This document shows positions 1 to 10,704 of a stretch of DNA of 64,000 bases, piece by piece. The notes beneath the pieces were generated by a model. The model was not told the origin of the DNA. It saw only the letters and a program-made list of their open reading frames with translations, and ran no database searches. The position numbers and the translations under genes are program-made. This DNA is from Euphorbia lathyris (taxonomy: Eukaryota > Streptophyta > Magnoliopsida > Malpighiales > Euphorbiaceae). The stretch spans positions 22,729,501 to 22,793,500 of the forward strand of contig NC_088916.1 in NCBI RefSeq assembly GCF_963576675.1, given 5' to 3'. Each line of letters begins with the position of its first letter. Positions within the stretch are counted from its first letter, which is position 1.

Positions 1-1010
1 AGTCTCATAAAAGTACTAGGGGCGTTGGTCATCCCAAAGGGCATAACTAACCATTCGTACAATCCATCTCTTGTCTTGAAGGCAGTCTTCCACTCATCCC
101 CAGATCGGATTCGTATCTGATGATACCCACTCCTGAGATCAATCTTAGAGAAGACTCGAGATCCGCCAAGTTGGTCCAACATGTCATCCAATCTTAGAAT
201 CGGGAACTTATACTTGATGGTGATCTTGTTAATAGCCCTACTGTCAACACACATCCGCCAAGACCCATCCTTCTTCGGTGTAAGTAAAGCTGGAACAGCG
301 CAAGGACTCATACTCTCCCTAACGTATCCCATCTCGATGAGTTCCTCCACTTTTTGTCTCATGACATCATTCTCCTTTGAGCTCATTCGATAATGTGGGA
401 GGCTTGGCAAACTAGCCCCAGGCACCAAATCGATATGATGTTGGATATCTCTCAAATGTGGTAACCCACTCGGCAGTTCGTCGGGGAACAGATCTTGATA
501 CTCGCCAAGTAGGCGGGTCACTTCATTCGGCATCTCTCTCTCGCCCCTTCGGGCGGCCTCGTGATTCGCCTTAACCATCACCACATACACCATCTGGCTC
601 TCCTCACATTCGTTGACGAACGATTTATGTGTAGGACAGACTACCAAGGTAGACTTCTCGTCGGCCTTTGGCTCTCTCACCATTGGTGTAAGGACAAACT
701 TCACCCCATTCTTCACAAATCTGTAATTTTTCTCTCTTCCGGCGTGGGTGGCGTTGTTATCAAACTGCCAGGGTCGGCCCAACAATAGGTGGCATGCGTC
801 CATATCGACCACATCACAACAGACTTCATCATGATAGTTACCAATCTCAATCGGTACGTTGCATCTCTGGGTCACCCTCAACTCGCCCACGTTCTTGATC
901 CATCCCACCCTGTAGGGATCAGGGTGCGCCTCTACCAACAACCCGAACTTCTGAACGGCGCTGCTACTCACAATGTTCTCTTAGCTCCCACTATCTATTA
1001 TCATATTACA
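1..1010 (-). pseudogene. Ty3/gypsy pol, protease to start of reverse transcriptase (partial, broken)
   Basis: Read on the minus strand, this continues the gag frame of the neighbouring feature. A retropepsin-type active site (Asp-Ser-Gly-Ser) is encoded at about 984-995, but an in-frame TGA lies just before it (about 1011) and an in-frame TAA just after it (981-983), so protease is dead. From about 540 to 1 the frame is open and encodes the N-terminal half of a reverse transcriptase: a [12 protein letters not shown] linker, [31 protein letters not shown], and [12 protein letters not shown] at the window edge. The YxDD catalytic box, RNase H and integrase would lie beyond the left edge. Wording of the RT blocks resembles chromoviruses of the CRM/Reina type; the lineage is inferred, the gypsy RT identity is clear. 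Confidence 0.85.
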
Positions 1011-2449
1011 TCACCCGCCCTTCACAAGACAGCGGGTCCTGAATAGTCGGTGCCTCTGATCGCCCTCTATCCGGCTGGAGACTAACAAACGCCGTACCAC
1101 ATGAATGGCGTACCTCTCTTCACCCGCCACCTCATCATCTTCTCCCAAGGGTTCACAAAATACGTCGTCCTCTTCGTCATAGTCATCTTCATACCTCTCC
1201 ACCATGTTGGCGCTCTTCCTCATAGGACACTCGTTGGATCTATGGCCTGGCTCATTGCACCGAAAACATTTGAAAGGTGCTGGCCTTGCATACGGATTGT
1301 TGCCCTTGGGTGGTATAGGTGCTTCCCTGTATAGTCTAGTATCTCCAACGGATCCTCTTCCCACACTGTTGACTTTGGCCCCACTGGCACTCGCCACCTG
1401 CTTGCCTTTGTCATAAGACTTCACGTTATCTCTTCCTTCAGGCGTATACTCAGTAGTGGCGGATCTCCTGGATCTCCCGGTCAGTTGGGACTCAGCTTTG
1501 AGGGCTAAATTCCTAGCATCTTGTACTCGCACCACCATCTGTGTGCCAATACGATCCTGGATGTTGTATCTCAACCCTTCTAGATACCTAGAGGTCTTTT
1601 GGCTTTCAGTCTCAGACAAGTTGGCTCTCGTCGAAAGCCTCAAGAACTCTGAAGTATACTCATGGACACTTCGGGTCCCTTGAGAACATCCCCTATAGGA
1701 GCTGTAAATATACTGCTCATAATCCGGTGGTAAGAACCGCTCCCTCAACATCGCCTTCATCCGTAGCCAAGATCTAATCGGATCTCTGCCCCCTCTTCTC
1801 CTTTCTTCCCTCATCTGATCCCACCAAACTGATGCGCCACCCTTCAGGCGATACGCCACCAGTCTAACTTTCCTCTCATCAGGAATACCGGCATACTCAA
1901 AGAAATGTTCAACTTCCGATAACCAATCTAAGAACCCCTCTATATCCAATTCGCCTCCAAAAGACGGTAAGTCTATTTTTAGCTTAAAGGCATCATCTCT
2001 ATCAAAGTTCCTTAGATCCGGTTCTGCCCTAGCAATACCCCCACGTCTGTCGTCAATCGGACCACCATTCCTCACAGTTCTAAAGGCACCATTATCCCCA
2101 ATATCCTCAAAATCATCAATATCACTATCAGCGTTATGTACAAGGACAAAGTTGGGTCTTCTTACCTCAGGATCCCTAGGACCCATTCGTGGAAGTTGGA
2201 CATTTGTCAATGGTAGTCGAGGTGGCGTGGGTTGCCTTTGGGGTCGTGGTTCAAGGACTCCTTCCCTCCTCTGGTCGTACTCCCCGGCGGCTGGTCTGAC
2301 CACTGCACGGATCTCCAATCTGAGGTTTTCCAGGGAAGCGGTTAGCTCCTGAAACCGTTGGTCGTTTGTTTCTGCCGCTCAAGGCTGGCCTGGATTTGTT
2401 CCGCGAGGTGCTCTCTCAGCTCCTCATATCTCCGGTCACTGGTTTCCAT
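1011..2449 (-). pseudogene. Ty3/gypsy gag with zinc knuckle (frameshifted)
   Basis: Capsid/nucleocapsid reading frame of the same minus-strand element. An open frame of 435 codons covers 2318-1011. Its likely true start is the ATG at 2449, because the predicted N-terminus (METSDRRYEELREHL) then runs, after a one-base frameshift near 2365-2375, into the long frame. The central part is a retrotransposon gag domain (FLDWLSEVEHFFEY, GGASVWWDQ, RFLPPDYEQ, RSVHEYTSEFLRL). Further on is a CCHC zinc knuckle (CFRCNEPGHRSNEC) followed by an acidic stretch leading to the protease. The start lies about 65 bp inside the primer-binding site, as expected. The frameshift and the downstream stops make this copy non-autonomous. 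Confidence 0.88.
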
Positions 2450-2512
2450 GGAATCTTGCGGTTGTCGGGGTTGAACCATTGCCAAAAGAAGTTTCGGGTC
2501 AGGAAACGATTG

Positions 2513-2524
2513 GCTCTGATACCA
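2513..2524 (-). other. Primer-binding site, initiator-tRNA-Met type
   Basis: On the minus strand the sequence is TGGTATCAGAGC, complementary to the 3' end of plant tRNA-iMet. It lies two bases inside the LTR boundary at 2527 and sets the orientation of the element. Confidence 0.85.
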
Positions 2525-2526
2525 AC

Positions 2527-3079
2527 TGATACAGATCGAAAGCGATAAATGAAGGTTTTAATCGTAAACCTACAAAGATGTTCTTCTCTAGCTAGACTAG
2601 AAGGAGTGAATCTTGATAAACAAGGTATAAACCTTAATTCTCAAAGAGAAAAGTATTTGATTGATAAAGTTGCCTTATCCTTACAAAATGAGGGTTTAAA
2701 TACAACCTTTAAATGATAAGTAAAGGACAGGAACTACCCCTATTAGGGTTACAATATGGTTAATAATAAAAGGGTAAGGTAGGTAATGCGCCCAGACAAC
2801 TGGTACAGAGGTGCAGGTACGGAGCGTCAGAGGTTGTTGGTGAATTCCTTCGGCAGGAAGTAAACTTGAGAGCCGCCCATTGTAGTTGTTGGTACGCCTC
2901 ATGGCGTACGCCTAGATCCGCCCCGCTCGCGTGTCCAGGGGATCCGCCCTCGTAGATACAACCTCTGTGGGAACGCCGAGAGGAGATCCGCCAAGGCGCG
3001 TGTTATTATTGATCCCAGTTAGGATGTCCGCATCACAAAACCTCCGCATCCACCCTTCTGATATTCTCGCCCTGTTTCA
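2527..3079 (-). repeat. 5' LTR of the minus-strand gypsy element
   Basis: The LTR is bounded on the inside by the PBS and ends in short inverted repeats TGATACAG / CTGTTTCA with TG...CA termini, giving 553 bp. The next five bases outward, TCCTT (3080-3084), would be one copy of the target duplication; the partner lies outside the window. The outer end is inferred from the imperfect inverted termini only, since the second LTR is not present. Confidence 0.65.
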
Positions 3080-3084
3080 TCCTT

Positions 3085-4005
3085 AAGCACACACCCTACT
3101 TTCTGAATTATCTCTATGAAGATGGTTGGCCTGCAAAAAGAACACAACCATTTATCCCGTAAAATAAATTATACTACAAGGAGAACCTTTTAAGATAATT
3201 GTAGGATCTTTTGATTGGACTTCAATAATATAGTGCAGATAAAGAATAAAAATTTGACATTCTAAATTCCAAATTCTTTGACACTCAAGTGATAATATAG
3301 TAGTAAACAAATTATATGAACACAAAAGTTAGGTTTTTCCCTCAAAGTAATAAGGAGTAATGATGAGGACATAAATTCGTTGTCGGAGGTTTCGGGCTCA
3401 AAGGGATGACACGTCGAGTTGAGAGATAGACGACCATTTGAGGAAAGAGATTTCGATGAAACAGGGCCCACATGGTATGTTGGATAACAACACGTCGTGT
3501 TATTGAAGAGTAGCCGCAAAAACGAGGGAAAATATCTCATATGGCGTGTGAGTTAGTCCACGCGGTGTGTAGCTGAAAATGGAAAATTATGTTTATTTAT
3601 TTTTAATTCATATGTCGTGTGACTCCTTTAACACATTGTATGGTTAACCGGATTTTCAACCCACATGGTATGTCAAACACACAATACATCGTGTGGTCTG
3701 CCTTAATCAACAAGTTATCCTGCTTTGATCCTAATTACAAGTCTGCCGTTAACTATTTACTTTTCTTGCCATTACTTTATTTTGTATCTTTTTTAGCCAT
3801 AATGCTTTAAAATATGTTAGTTAGGCCCTGGGGGGTTTTAAGTCTTTTTTAGCCTAAGGTTTAGGGTATATAAACCATTCTTTTTGCAATGAATGCATCT
3901 TATATTAATTGAAATAAAAAAACACTCATTGAGAGTTAGTGTTTTACCCAATTTGGAATTATTTCCTTCAAGTTCTAGCTTTTGAAGAATTTAATTCTTT
4001 ATTAG
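3085..4005 (+). repeat. Partial LTR, interrupted by the Tat element
   Basis: No gene is visible. The stretch has a plus-strand TATA box (TATATAAA at 3867-3874). Upstream of it are repeated ACATGGTATGT / ATATGTCGTGT-type 11-mers in pairs (see the regulatory entry). A U5-like stretch follows and is broken at 4006-4010 by the Tat insertion; it resumes at about 12623 and may run to about 12720. Termini and family could not be fixed; calling it an LTR is inference from its architecture, which matches two other LTRs in this window. Confidence 0.4.
3409..3694 (+). promoter_or_regulatory. Array of paired 11-bp dyads, 21-bp phased (degenerate copy)
   Basis: Pairs of 11-mers start at 3409/3430, 3539/3560, 3610/3631 and 3663/3684, each exactly 21 bp apart; a further pair at 3470/3490 is 20 apart. 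Units such as ATATGGCGTGT, ACGCGGTGTGT and ACATGGTATGT look like CpG-decayed forms of the ACGC-NNN-GCGT units seen at 26830-27120 and 42792-43263. The array lies about 170 bp upstream of a TATA box. A regulatory role is inference. Confidence 0.45.
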
Positions 4006-4010
4006 TTTAT

Positions 4011-4476
4011 TGATAACCCGCGAAGCCCAAAACGGGTTATATTCATTTCGCAAGCCCAGCCCATATTAAAGCCCCATGGGCTAAGATTGGACGGGACCCG
4101 AATGAAGGAAGCGGGCGCAGCGAGTAAACCGCCCCGAATTCCTAAACGGAGCGTCAAGACTCCCACTCAAAACCACGTTCGTTGCCATGAAAGCCACGAA
4201 AGGGACATGGCCTAAAAAGGGATAACCGCCCTCAGAACGTGGCCCACTAAGGAGTAACCGCCATCGGCGGTTATCCAAAAAACACCTATAAAAGGCCTTA
4301 AGAATAAGGGGGGAGGTACGTTCACATTTTTTCCCACAAAGCTATTGCTAAATTATAGACTCATTTTTACAAAAACTGACTTGATCGTCGGAGAGTTTTC
4401 CCGGAGATCCTGTCTCCGGTTTTGTTTTGCAGGTAACTCCGGCAAAGAATATCAAAGCGGATCCAGCAAGTTATCA
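4011..4476 (+). repeat. 5' LTR of the Tat element
   Basis: The LTR has inverted termini TGATAAC...GTTATCA. A TATA box (TATAAAA, 4287-4293) sits in CACCTATAAAAGGCC, so transcription probably starts about 30 bp downstream. It differs from the 3' LTR by four substitutions. Confidence 0.95.
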
Positions 4477-4477
4477 T

Positions 4478-4495
4478 TGGTGCGGTGAGCGTGGA
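4478..4495 (+). other. Primer-binding site matching tRNA-Phe
   Basis: TGGTGCGGTGAGCGTGGA starts one base after the LTR. It is the reverse complement of the plant tRNA-Phe(GAA) 3' end (…TCCACGCTCACCGCA plus CCA), a full 18-base match as I know that tRNA. Confidence 0.7.
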
Positions 4496-4534
4496 CCTTT
4501 TTTACCAACATTTGGTTAAAGGTACACGAAGAAC

Positions 4535-6835
4535 ATGTCAGAACCATCACGAACGACCGGCGTTACCACTCGATCAACCAGTATGAACTCCAGGGGACCA
4601 CGGATTGCGAATTCGCAACCTGCAAGTACACAGCCTGTGGTGCCTAGCTCATTGGGTCCTTCGGGACAATTGAGTCCCTTATTGGAAGTCCAAGTGAAAA
4701 CTGAGATGGAAATGTCCAATAGTGATTTCGTGCAGATGGCAGGACAAGTCTTGGCTTCGAACATGAGCCAGGCAGCTGGAGATCGAATGATTAATTTACT
4801 AACGGCCCTCGCCGAACACAATACCGCCGTGGCGGCTGCTCCTCAAGAACCTGTGGTTATCTCAACACAATCACCGACTATCCCTGTCATATCGGCCCTC
4901 CCGCAGCCATCTCAGGCACCAAATCAAGTGGGCCAGAGTAGTCGCACAAACCCACACAGCCACCCGAGCAACTACTCGCACCCAGATCTCATTACGACGA
5001 TACATCCGACCTGGCAGCCATCCCAACCGTTGCCAGGAGTGCAAGGCACTCTTCCGCTATAGCAAGTGGAACCTTTTCCTCACAGACATTCGGAGTTGAT
5101 GACTCCTGGGCGAGAGCACACATGGAACTTTGATCCTATAACGGGACAGCGGTTAGTCCCCCAACAGGCACACGTCTCAACACCGATGGGCGGGTGGATG
5201 CCACCCAGAATTCACCAGCAGCGGATGGAAGAAGTCCGGCGAATACCCGATATTGACTTAGAAGATCAATTACGAAGCATGATGGAGCGAATGGGGTACT
5301 CGCCTAGGCCGAGAGCAGAGGTCCAGAGCGATTCACCTTTTGCCCCTTCGTTGCGGGAATTCATTCCAGATCACAGAATCAAAGCGCCCGCGATACCTAA
5401 ATACTATGGGGATCCGAATTCTGATCCTGAGGCTCATGTCAGGAACTACAGAGAACTAATGGATGTTGTAGGGGCGAGTGAAAGCATCATTTGCAGGTTA
5501 TTCTCGACAACTTTGGGCGGAGCCGCATCTGATTGGTTTCGATCTTTACCCGCAGAATCTATTCACAATTGGCATCAATATAGTCGGGATTTCTGTGTGA
5601 AATTTGTGGGCTGTAAAGCAGCGGATGTGACGGATAGGCAGCTGAAGGAGATCAAACAGAGGAACTATAATTCCCTAAGGGAATTTGTTGTCGCATTCAA
5701 CGATATTCTGGTGCGATTGCAAAACCCGGATATCGTGAGCATCCGCAACATCATGGCAGATGGAACCACAGATTGGAGTATGCGGGAGGAAATCATCCGC
5801 AACAAGATGGAAGTGGATGATGTCAACAGGGAACATAGGGCTCAAACCCGGCGAGAAAGAGATGCCGCTAGATCCACTTCGGACAATCGGCGCCAGACCC
5901 AGTCCAAAAGTAATTTTGTTCGAAGAGGCGATCGCCCCTTTCAAAGTGGCGGATATCAGACACCATTAAACACGACTCGCCAGGAGGTGTTACTTTGGAT
6001 CGAAAAGAGCCCCCTGAAGAAGGATGTGCGGTTCCCCGAGGTAAAAGGTCGAACCAGTTTGGGGCGACATCCTAACAAATATTGCAGGTTCCACAGATTG
6101 AATGGCCACGACACAGATGATTGCTACGAACTGAAGAAGGAAATAGAAAAACTGATCGAGAGAGGCAAGCTGAGTCAATTTGTAAGAAAAGAAACAGCTG
6201 ATGAGAAAACAACGCTCCCGCATGAGGGAGAAACACGGCCAGAAAAGAAGCAGAAGAAAGGGGTGATAAACGTGATAGCAGGCGGAATCTACGAGCCTCC
6301 AACAAAAAGAACTCGCCGTGAACGGCGAAAGAGCAACACACATAGGGGGGATGCCCTCAATTACTCATTTGCGAGAATCACGGAGCCACATGCGGATGCC
6401 CTGGTGATCACGATGGCCGTTGAAGGATGGGACGTCAAGCGGGTCCTTATCGACACAGGCAGTTCTTGCAACGTCATTACCCGGACAGCATTCAACAAGT
6501 TGGGAATCAACGACGAGCGGGTGGAACACACCTTCATGGATGTAACTGGTTTTGGGGGTCAATCCTCCCAAACAAGTGGGCAAGTGGTGTTGGAGGCAGA
6601 AATGGGCGATAAGAATCTAAAATGGCGAGGTGATTTAGAATTCGCAATTGTTGATCTCCCACTGGCCAACAACATAATTCTGGGACGGCCATTCCTGTCG
6701 GAGACGGAGTCGCTCATCTCAATGAAGCATTTAACGTTACATTTGCCAACACACCAAGGGCGAGTCATAGTTGAAGGTGATCAACTTGTATCTCAACAGG
6801 CCTATACATTATCACTTGAACCAAAACCGGAATAG
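4535..6835 (+). pseudogene. Tat gag and protease (two in-frame TAG stops)
   Basis: One reading frame begins at ATG 4535, 58 bp after the LTR. It is interrupted by TAG at 5060-5062 and ends at TAG 6833-6835, with the same frame continuing into RT. Before the first stop lies a low-complexity Ser/Thr/Pro/Gln N-terminus. After it come a retrotransposon gag domain (IPKYYGDPNSDPEAHVRNY, LGGAASDWFRSLP), a basic region, a zinc-knuckle-like CRFHRLNGHDTDDC, and the aspartic protease site LIDTGSSCNVI followed by IILGRPFL. All of this is typical of Tat-lineage elements. The stops look like nonsense mutations (CAG or TGG to TAG); readthrough cannot be excluded. Confidence 0.9.
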
Positions 6836-9800
6836 GAGGATAAAGTCGAAGAGAAGCTGCCGGCGGAAGCATTGGGAGAAACGGAACTATTCGCCATCTC
6901 GAATGACAAGAATGTGCGAATAGCGGCTGGACTCTCAGAAGAAACAAAGAAAGCCATTACCGAGGTATTGATCCAATGTGAGTCGGCATTTGCCGCCCCA
7001 AATGAAGTGCTAAAAGGAATAAGCCCAGACGTAGCAACCCATCGGTTGAATGTAGACAAAGGGGCAACCCCAGTGCGGCAAAAGAAGAGGGGACATGCTC
7101 CTGAGCGGCAAAAGGCGATTGAAAAAGCAGTGGCGGACTTGCTAAGGTCGGATGCGATTCGAGAAGTCACCTATCCGGAATGGCTAGCCAATGTGGTGCT
7201 AGTCAAAAAGCCGAATGGAACGTACAGAATGTGCGTCGACTTCAAAGACTTGAACAAGGCATGTCCGAAAGATATGTATCCACTTCCTAACATTGATATA
7301 TTGGTAGATGGAACTGCAGGATATGAAGCTTTATCATTCACCGACGTGAAATCCAGTTACCATCAGATACCCATGGAGAAGGCGGATGAAATCAAAACAT
7401 CGTTCATAACTCACCAGGCGACTTATTGCTTCAAGGTGATGCCCTTTGGATTGAAAAACGCGGGAGCAACATACCAGAGGATGATGAACAAGATATTTTC
7501 AAACAAATCCGGCGAGAACTTCTCGATCTACGTTGATGACATGATCATCAAAAGCAAGAAAATGCAAGACCACCCGCAGGATATCAAAGAAATCCTGGAA
7601 GTACTAATCAAATATGGCCTCAAATTGAACCCAGAGAAATGCACATTCGGAGCGAGAGCGGGAAAGTTCCTGGGTTTCATTGTTAGCGGCAAGGGAGTTG
7701 AGGCCAATCCCAAGAAGGTTAAAGCAGTAATGGAGATGAAAACGCCGAGGAGCATAAGAGAAGTACAGAGACTAAATGGGCGGTTGGTGGCATTAGGGCG
7801 ATTCATATCATGCTCAGCTAGGAGATGTCTACCTTTCTACAATGCCATCAAAAAATCCAAGTCCTTTGAATGGACGCCGAATTGTCAAGAAGCATTCGAG
7901 GGGATAAAGCGATTACTGTGTTATCCGCCCTTAATGAGTAGGCCGGAGGATGGAGAAGATTTATTTCTCTACGTATCCGTCACCAATATGGCGATATGCA
8001 CTGTGATGGTGCGAGAAGAAGAAGGGCAACAATATCCAGTGTACTACGTGAGCAAAGTCCTGAACGATGCAGAACTCCGGTATTCGAAGTTGGACAAAAT
8101 GGCCCTCGCAGTGATAACCACGGCGGCTAGATTGAAACCATACTTTCAGGCGCATACTATCATTGTGAGAACTGGCATCCCAATGCGAAAGGTATTACAG
8201 AAACCTGACGCATCCGGCCGGTTGATGGAATGGTCAATTCGCCTGGGGGAATTCGATATTCGCTATGAAGGGAGACCAGCGCTAAAGAGCCAAGTACTCG
8301 CCGATTTCGTGAACGAATTCACCTGGGATGATGATGAATGTCCAAAGGCACAAAAAGAAGAGTGGAGCATGTACACAGATGGGGCCTTATCTGCAGATGG
8401 AGCTGGGCTAGGAATCGTCATCAAAGGTCCGGAGGTTATCCGCCTGTACTATGCAGCAAAATTAACTTTCAAAACTACCAATAATGCCGCAGAATACGAG
8501 GCTATGATTTGTGGATTGAGGTTGCTCAATGAACTCACCCCAGAAAGAGTGGTAATCTACAGCGATTCCAAACTCATGATAAACCAGATCACAAAAAATT
8601 ATCTGGTGAAATAGGAGGAGCTAGTAAAATACCATCAGGTGGTCAGCCGATTGACACAAGAGTTAACGCACAAGGGAGTCGTTTGGGAGATGGTGCATGT
8701 TCCGCGAGGCCAAAATGCAAAGGCTGACGAATTGGCAAAAGCAGCGGCAAGTAGAAAACCATGGAGTCAAAAAGCATGCAGCTTGGAAATAAAATCGGCA
8801 CCAGCATTCGAGGTTGATCAGATTATGATCATCGAGGAACTGGAAGACGATGAAGATTGGCGGATGCCAATCCGTCAATATCTGGAGCAGGGAGATTTGC
8901 CGGTTGATAAGAGCTTAGCCAGAAAAATAATTGGGCAGTCGGCACGATACTCAATGCGGGATGAAACTTTGTATCGGAAATCGTACACATGTCCATGGTT
9001 GAAATGCGTTAGTCGCAATGAAGGAGACTATGTGATGTGAGAACTACACGAAGGAATTTGTGGCGCGCACGAAGCTTCGGCGGCATTGGCAAGAAAGGTC
9101 AAACTGATGGGATACTACTGGCCCAAGGTGGTGGAAGATTCCCAGAAGATGGTTGCGGAATGTCACAACTGTCAAATCCATGCGAATGAAAAGCATGTTC
9201 CCAGAGCTGAACAAATCACTATAATGACGGCGTGGCCATTCGCAACATGGGGAATTGATATAGTGGGTCCATTCCCAGAAACAACAAAGAAAAGGAAGTA
9301 TTTGATAGTCGCAGTGGACCACTTCAGCAAATGGGTAGAAGCGGAGGCAGTAACCGCACAAACACCTGAGCGAATGATCGAGTTCTTACGAGAGAACATT
9401 ATCATGCGATTTGGGATCCCGCAGAAGCTTATAACCGACAATGGCACCCAGTTCAACTGTGCCAAGTTCAAAACATACTGCGAAAGCATGGGAATCAAGA
9501 ATCATTTTTCTTCTGTAAACCATCCCCAATCAAATGGTATGACGGAGGTTACCAACAGGGCCATGGTTCAAGGCATCAAGAAGCGGCTAGGTGATAAAAA
9601 AAACAGGTTGGGCGGATGAGATACCCCATATGTTGTGGGCATACAGAACCTCTGTAAAGGCAGCAACAGGCGAAACACCTTTCTCGCTAGTTTATGGAGC
9701 CGAAGCAGTCCTACCTGTTGAAATCAAGTCGCCCACAGATCGGACAATTTATTATTGCGACACACAAAATACTATCAACATCAGAGATGCTTTGGATTCT

Positions 9801-10100
9801 GTGGAGGAACGAAGAGAAAAAGCTTACATGCGAATGGCAATGTACCGCAATAGAATCAAGAAATACCATGACAGAAGAGTGCGAAAAGTAATGATCAACG
9901 AAAACGACTTGGTCTTGAAAAAAGCAGATAAAATACAGTCTAGAGATGGCAAAGGCAAGCTAGGCGTCAACTGGATCAGGCCATAAAAAGTATCCAAGAA
10001 GATGGGACCGGCCACTTTCGAAATAGAAGAAATGAGTGGAAAGAAGCTCCCGCGCACCTGGAATCTAGAGAATCTACGCCTATATAGAAAGGCCGAGTAG
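6836..10100 (+). pseudogene. Tat pol: RT, RNase H, second RNase H, integrase (broken)
   Basis: This continues the gag-protease frame. RT spans about 7000-7800 with MCVDFKDLNKACPKD, MPFGLKNAGATYQRMM and the catalytic YVDD. An RT-linked RNase H follows (to about 8330). Then comes a second, archaeal-type RNase H beginning MYTDGALSADGAG, with NNAAEYEAM and YSDSKLMINQI. Integrase has an HHCC zinc finger (H...H, CHNCQ), then the DDE triad in WGIDIVGPF, ITDNGTQF and a Glu in MTEVTNRAM. Breaks: TAG 8612-8614, TGA 9038-9040, a +1 frameshift in an A8 run at 9596-9603, and TAA 9984-9986. The final stop is TAG at 10098-10100. Domains are otherwise complete, so decay is recent. Confidence 0.92.
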
Positions 10101-10704
10101 TTCGAGGAAATGACGAGTACTCTTTTTCCTTTTATGAGTTTTTCCCACTGGGTTTTCTGATAAAAGGTTTTAATGAGGCTTCGATCCCGCACAATTGGTG
10201 TACATATGTAATAAACTTTTTCTCGTCATCAATAAAAGTTATTACATTCACTCAGTATGTTACAACAAAATGCGGATTCTTTACAAAAACACATAAATGT
10301 GTTGCCTCTTAAAGAAAGGCGGATGCATGATTACGCATCACTCGCAAAAAACCTTAGGGTTAAAATCAAAAACACATAAATGTGTTGCCTGTTAAAGAAA
10401 GGCGGATGCATGATTACGTATCACTCGCAAAACCTTATGATCAAAACTTATGATTATTTTCGAAAGAAGAATTATAAGTTAAGGCATAAAATTAAGCGAA
10501 TAAACGAGTACTCAAAATTGCAAAAAGGGTCTGGCCACCCTAGCTATGAAGAAACACAAATATGGAGTCGGCAAAAGGACAAAGGGCACATATAAAGGGC
10601 AAAAAAGTGACACACATATGAAAAGCAACAACCGAAAGAAAATATATATATCAGAGCGGTTTGTTACATGGTTTTTACATACAAAAGTCCAAATATAAGT
10701 TAAG
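10101..10704 (+). other. Tat spacer between pol and antisense ORF, with 83-bp tandem repeat
   Basis: This is non-coding. An 83-bp unit beginning CAAAAACACATAAATGTG occurs twice in tandem (10284-10366 and 10367-about 10449), with GGCGGATGCATGATTACG inside each copy. The rest is A-rich with no further structure that I can see. Confidence 0.6.

Noticed and set aside
561..1046. Plus-strand ORFs over the decayed pol
   Set aside because: They are antisense shadows of the minus-strand protease/RT sequence.
4081..4278. 65-codon minus-strand ORF, repeated at 12222-12419
   Set aside because: It is inside the Tat LTRs and antisense to the U3 region; no domain and no independent evidence.
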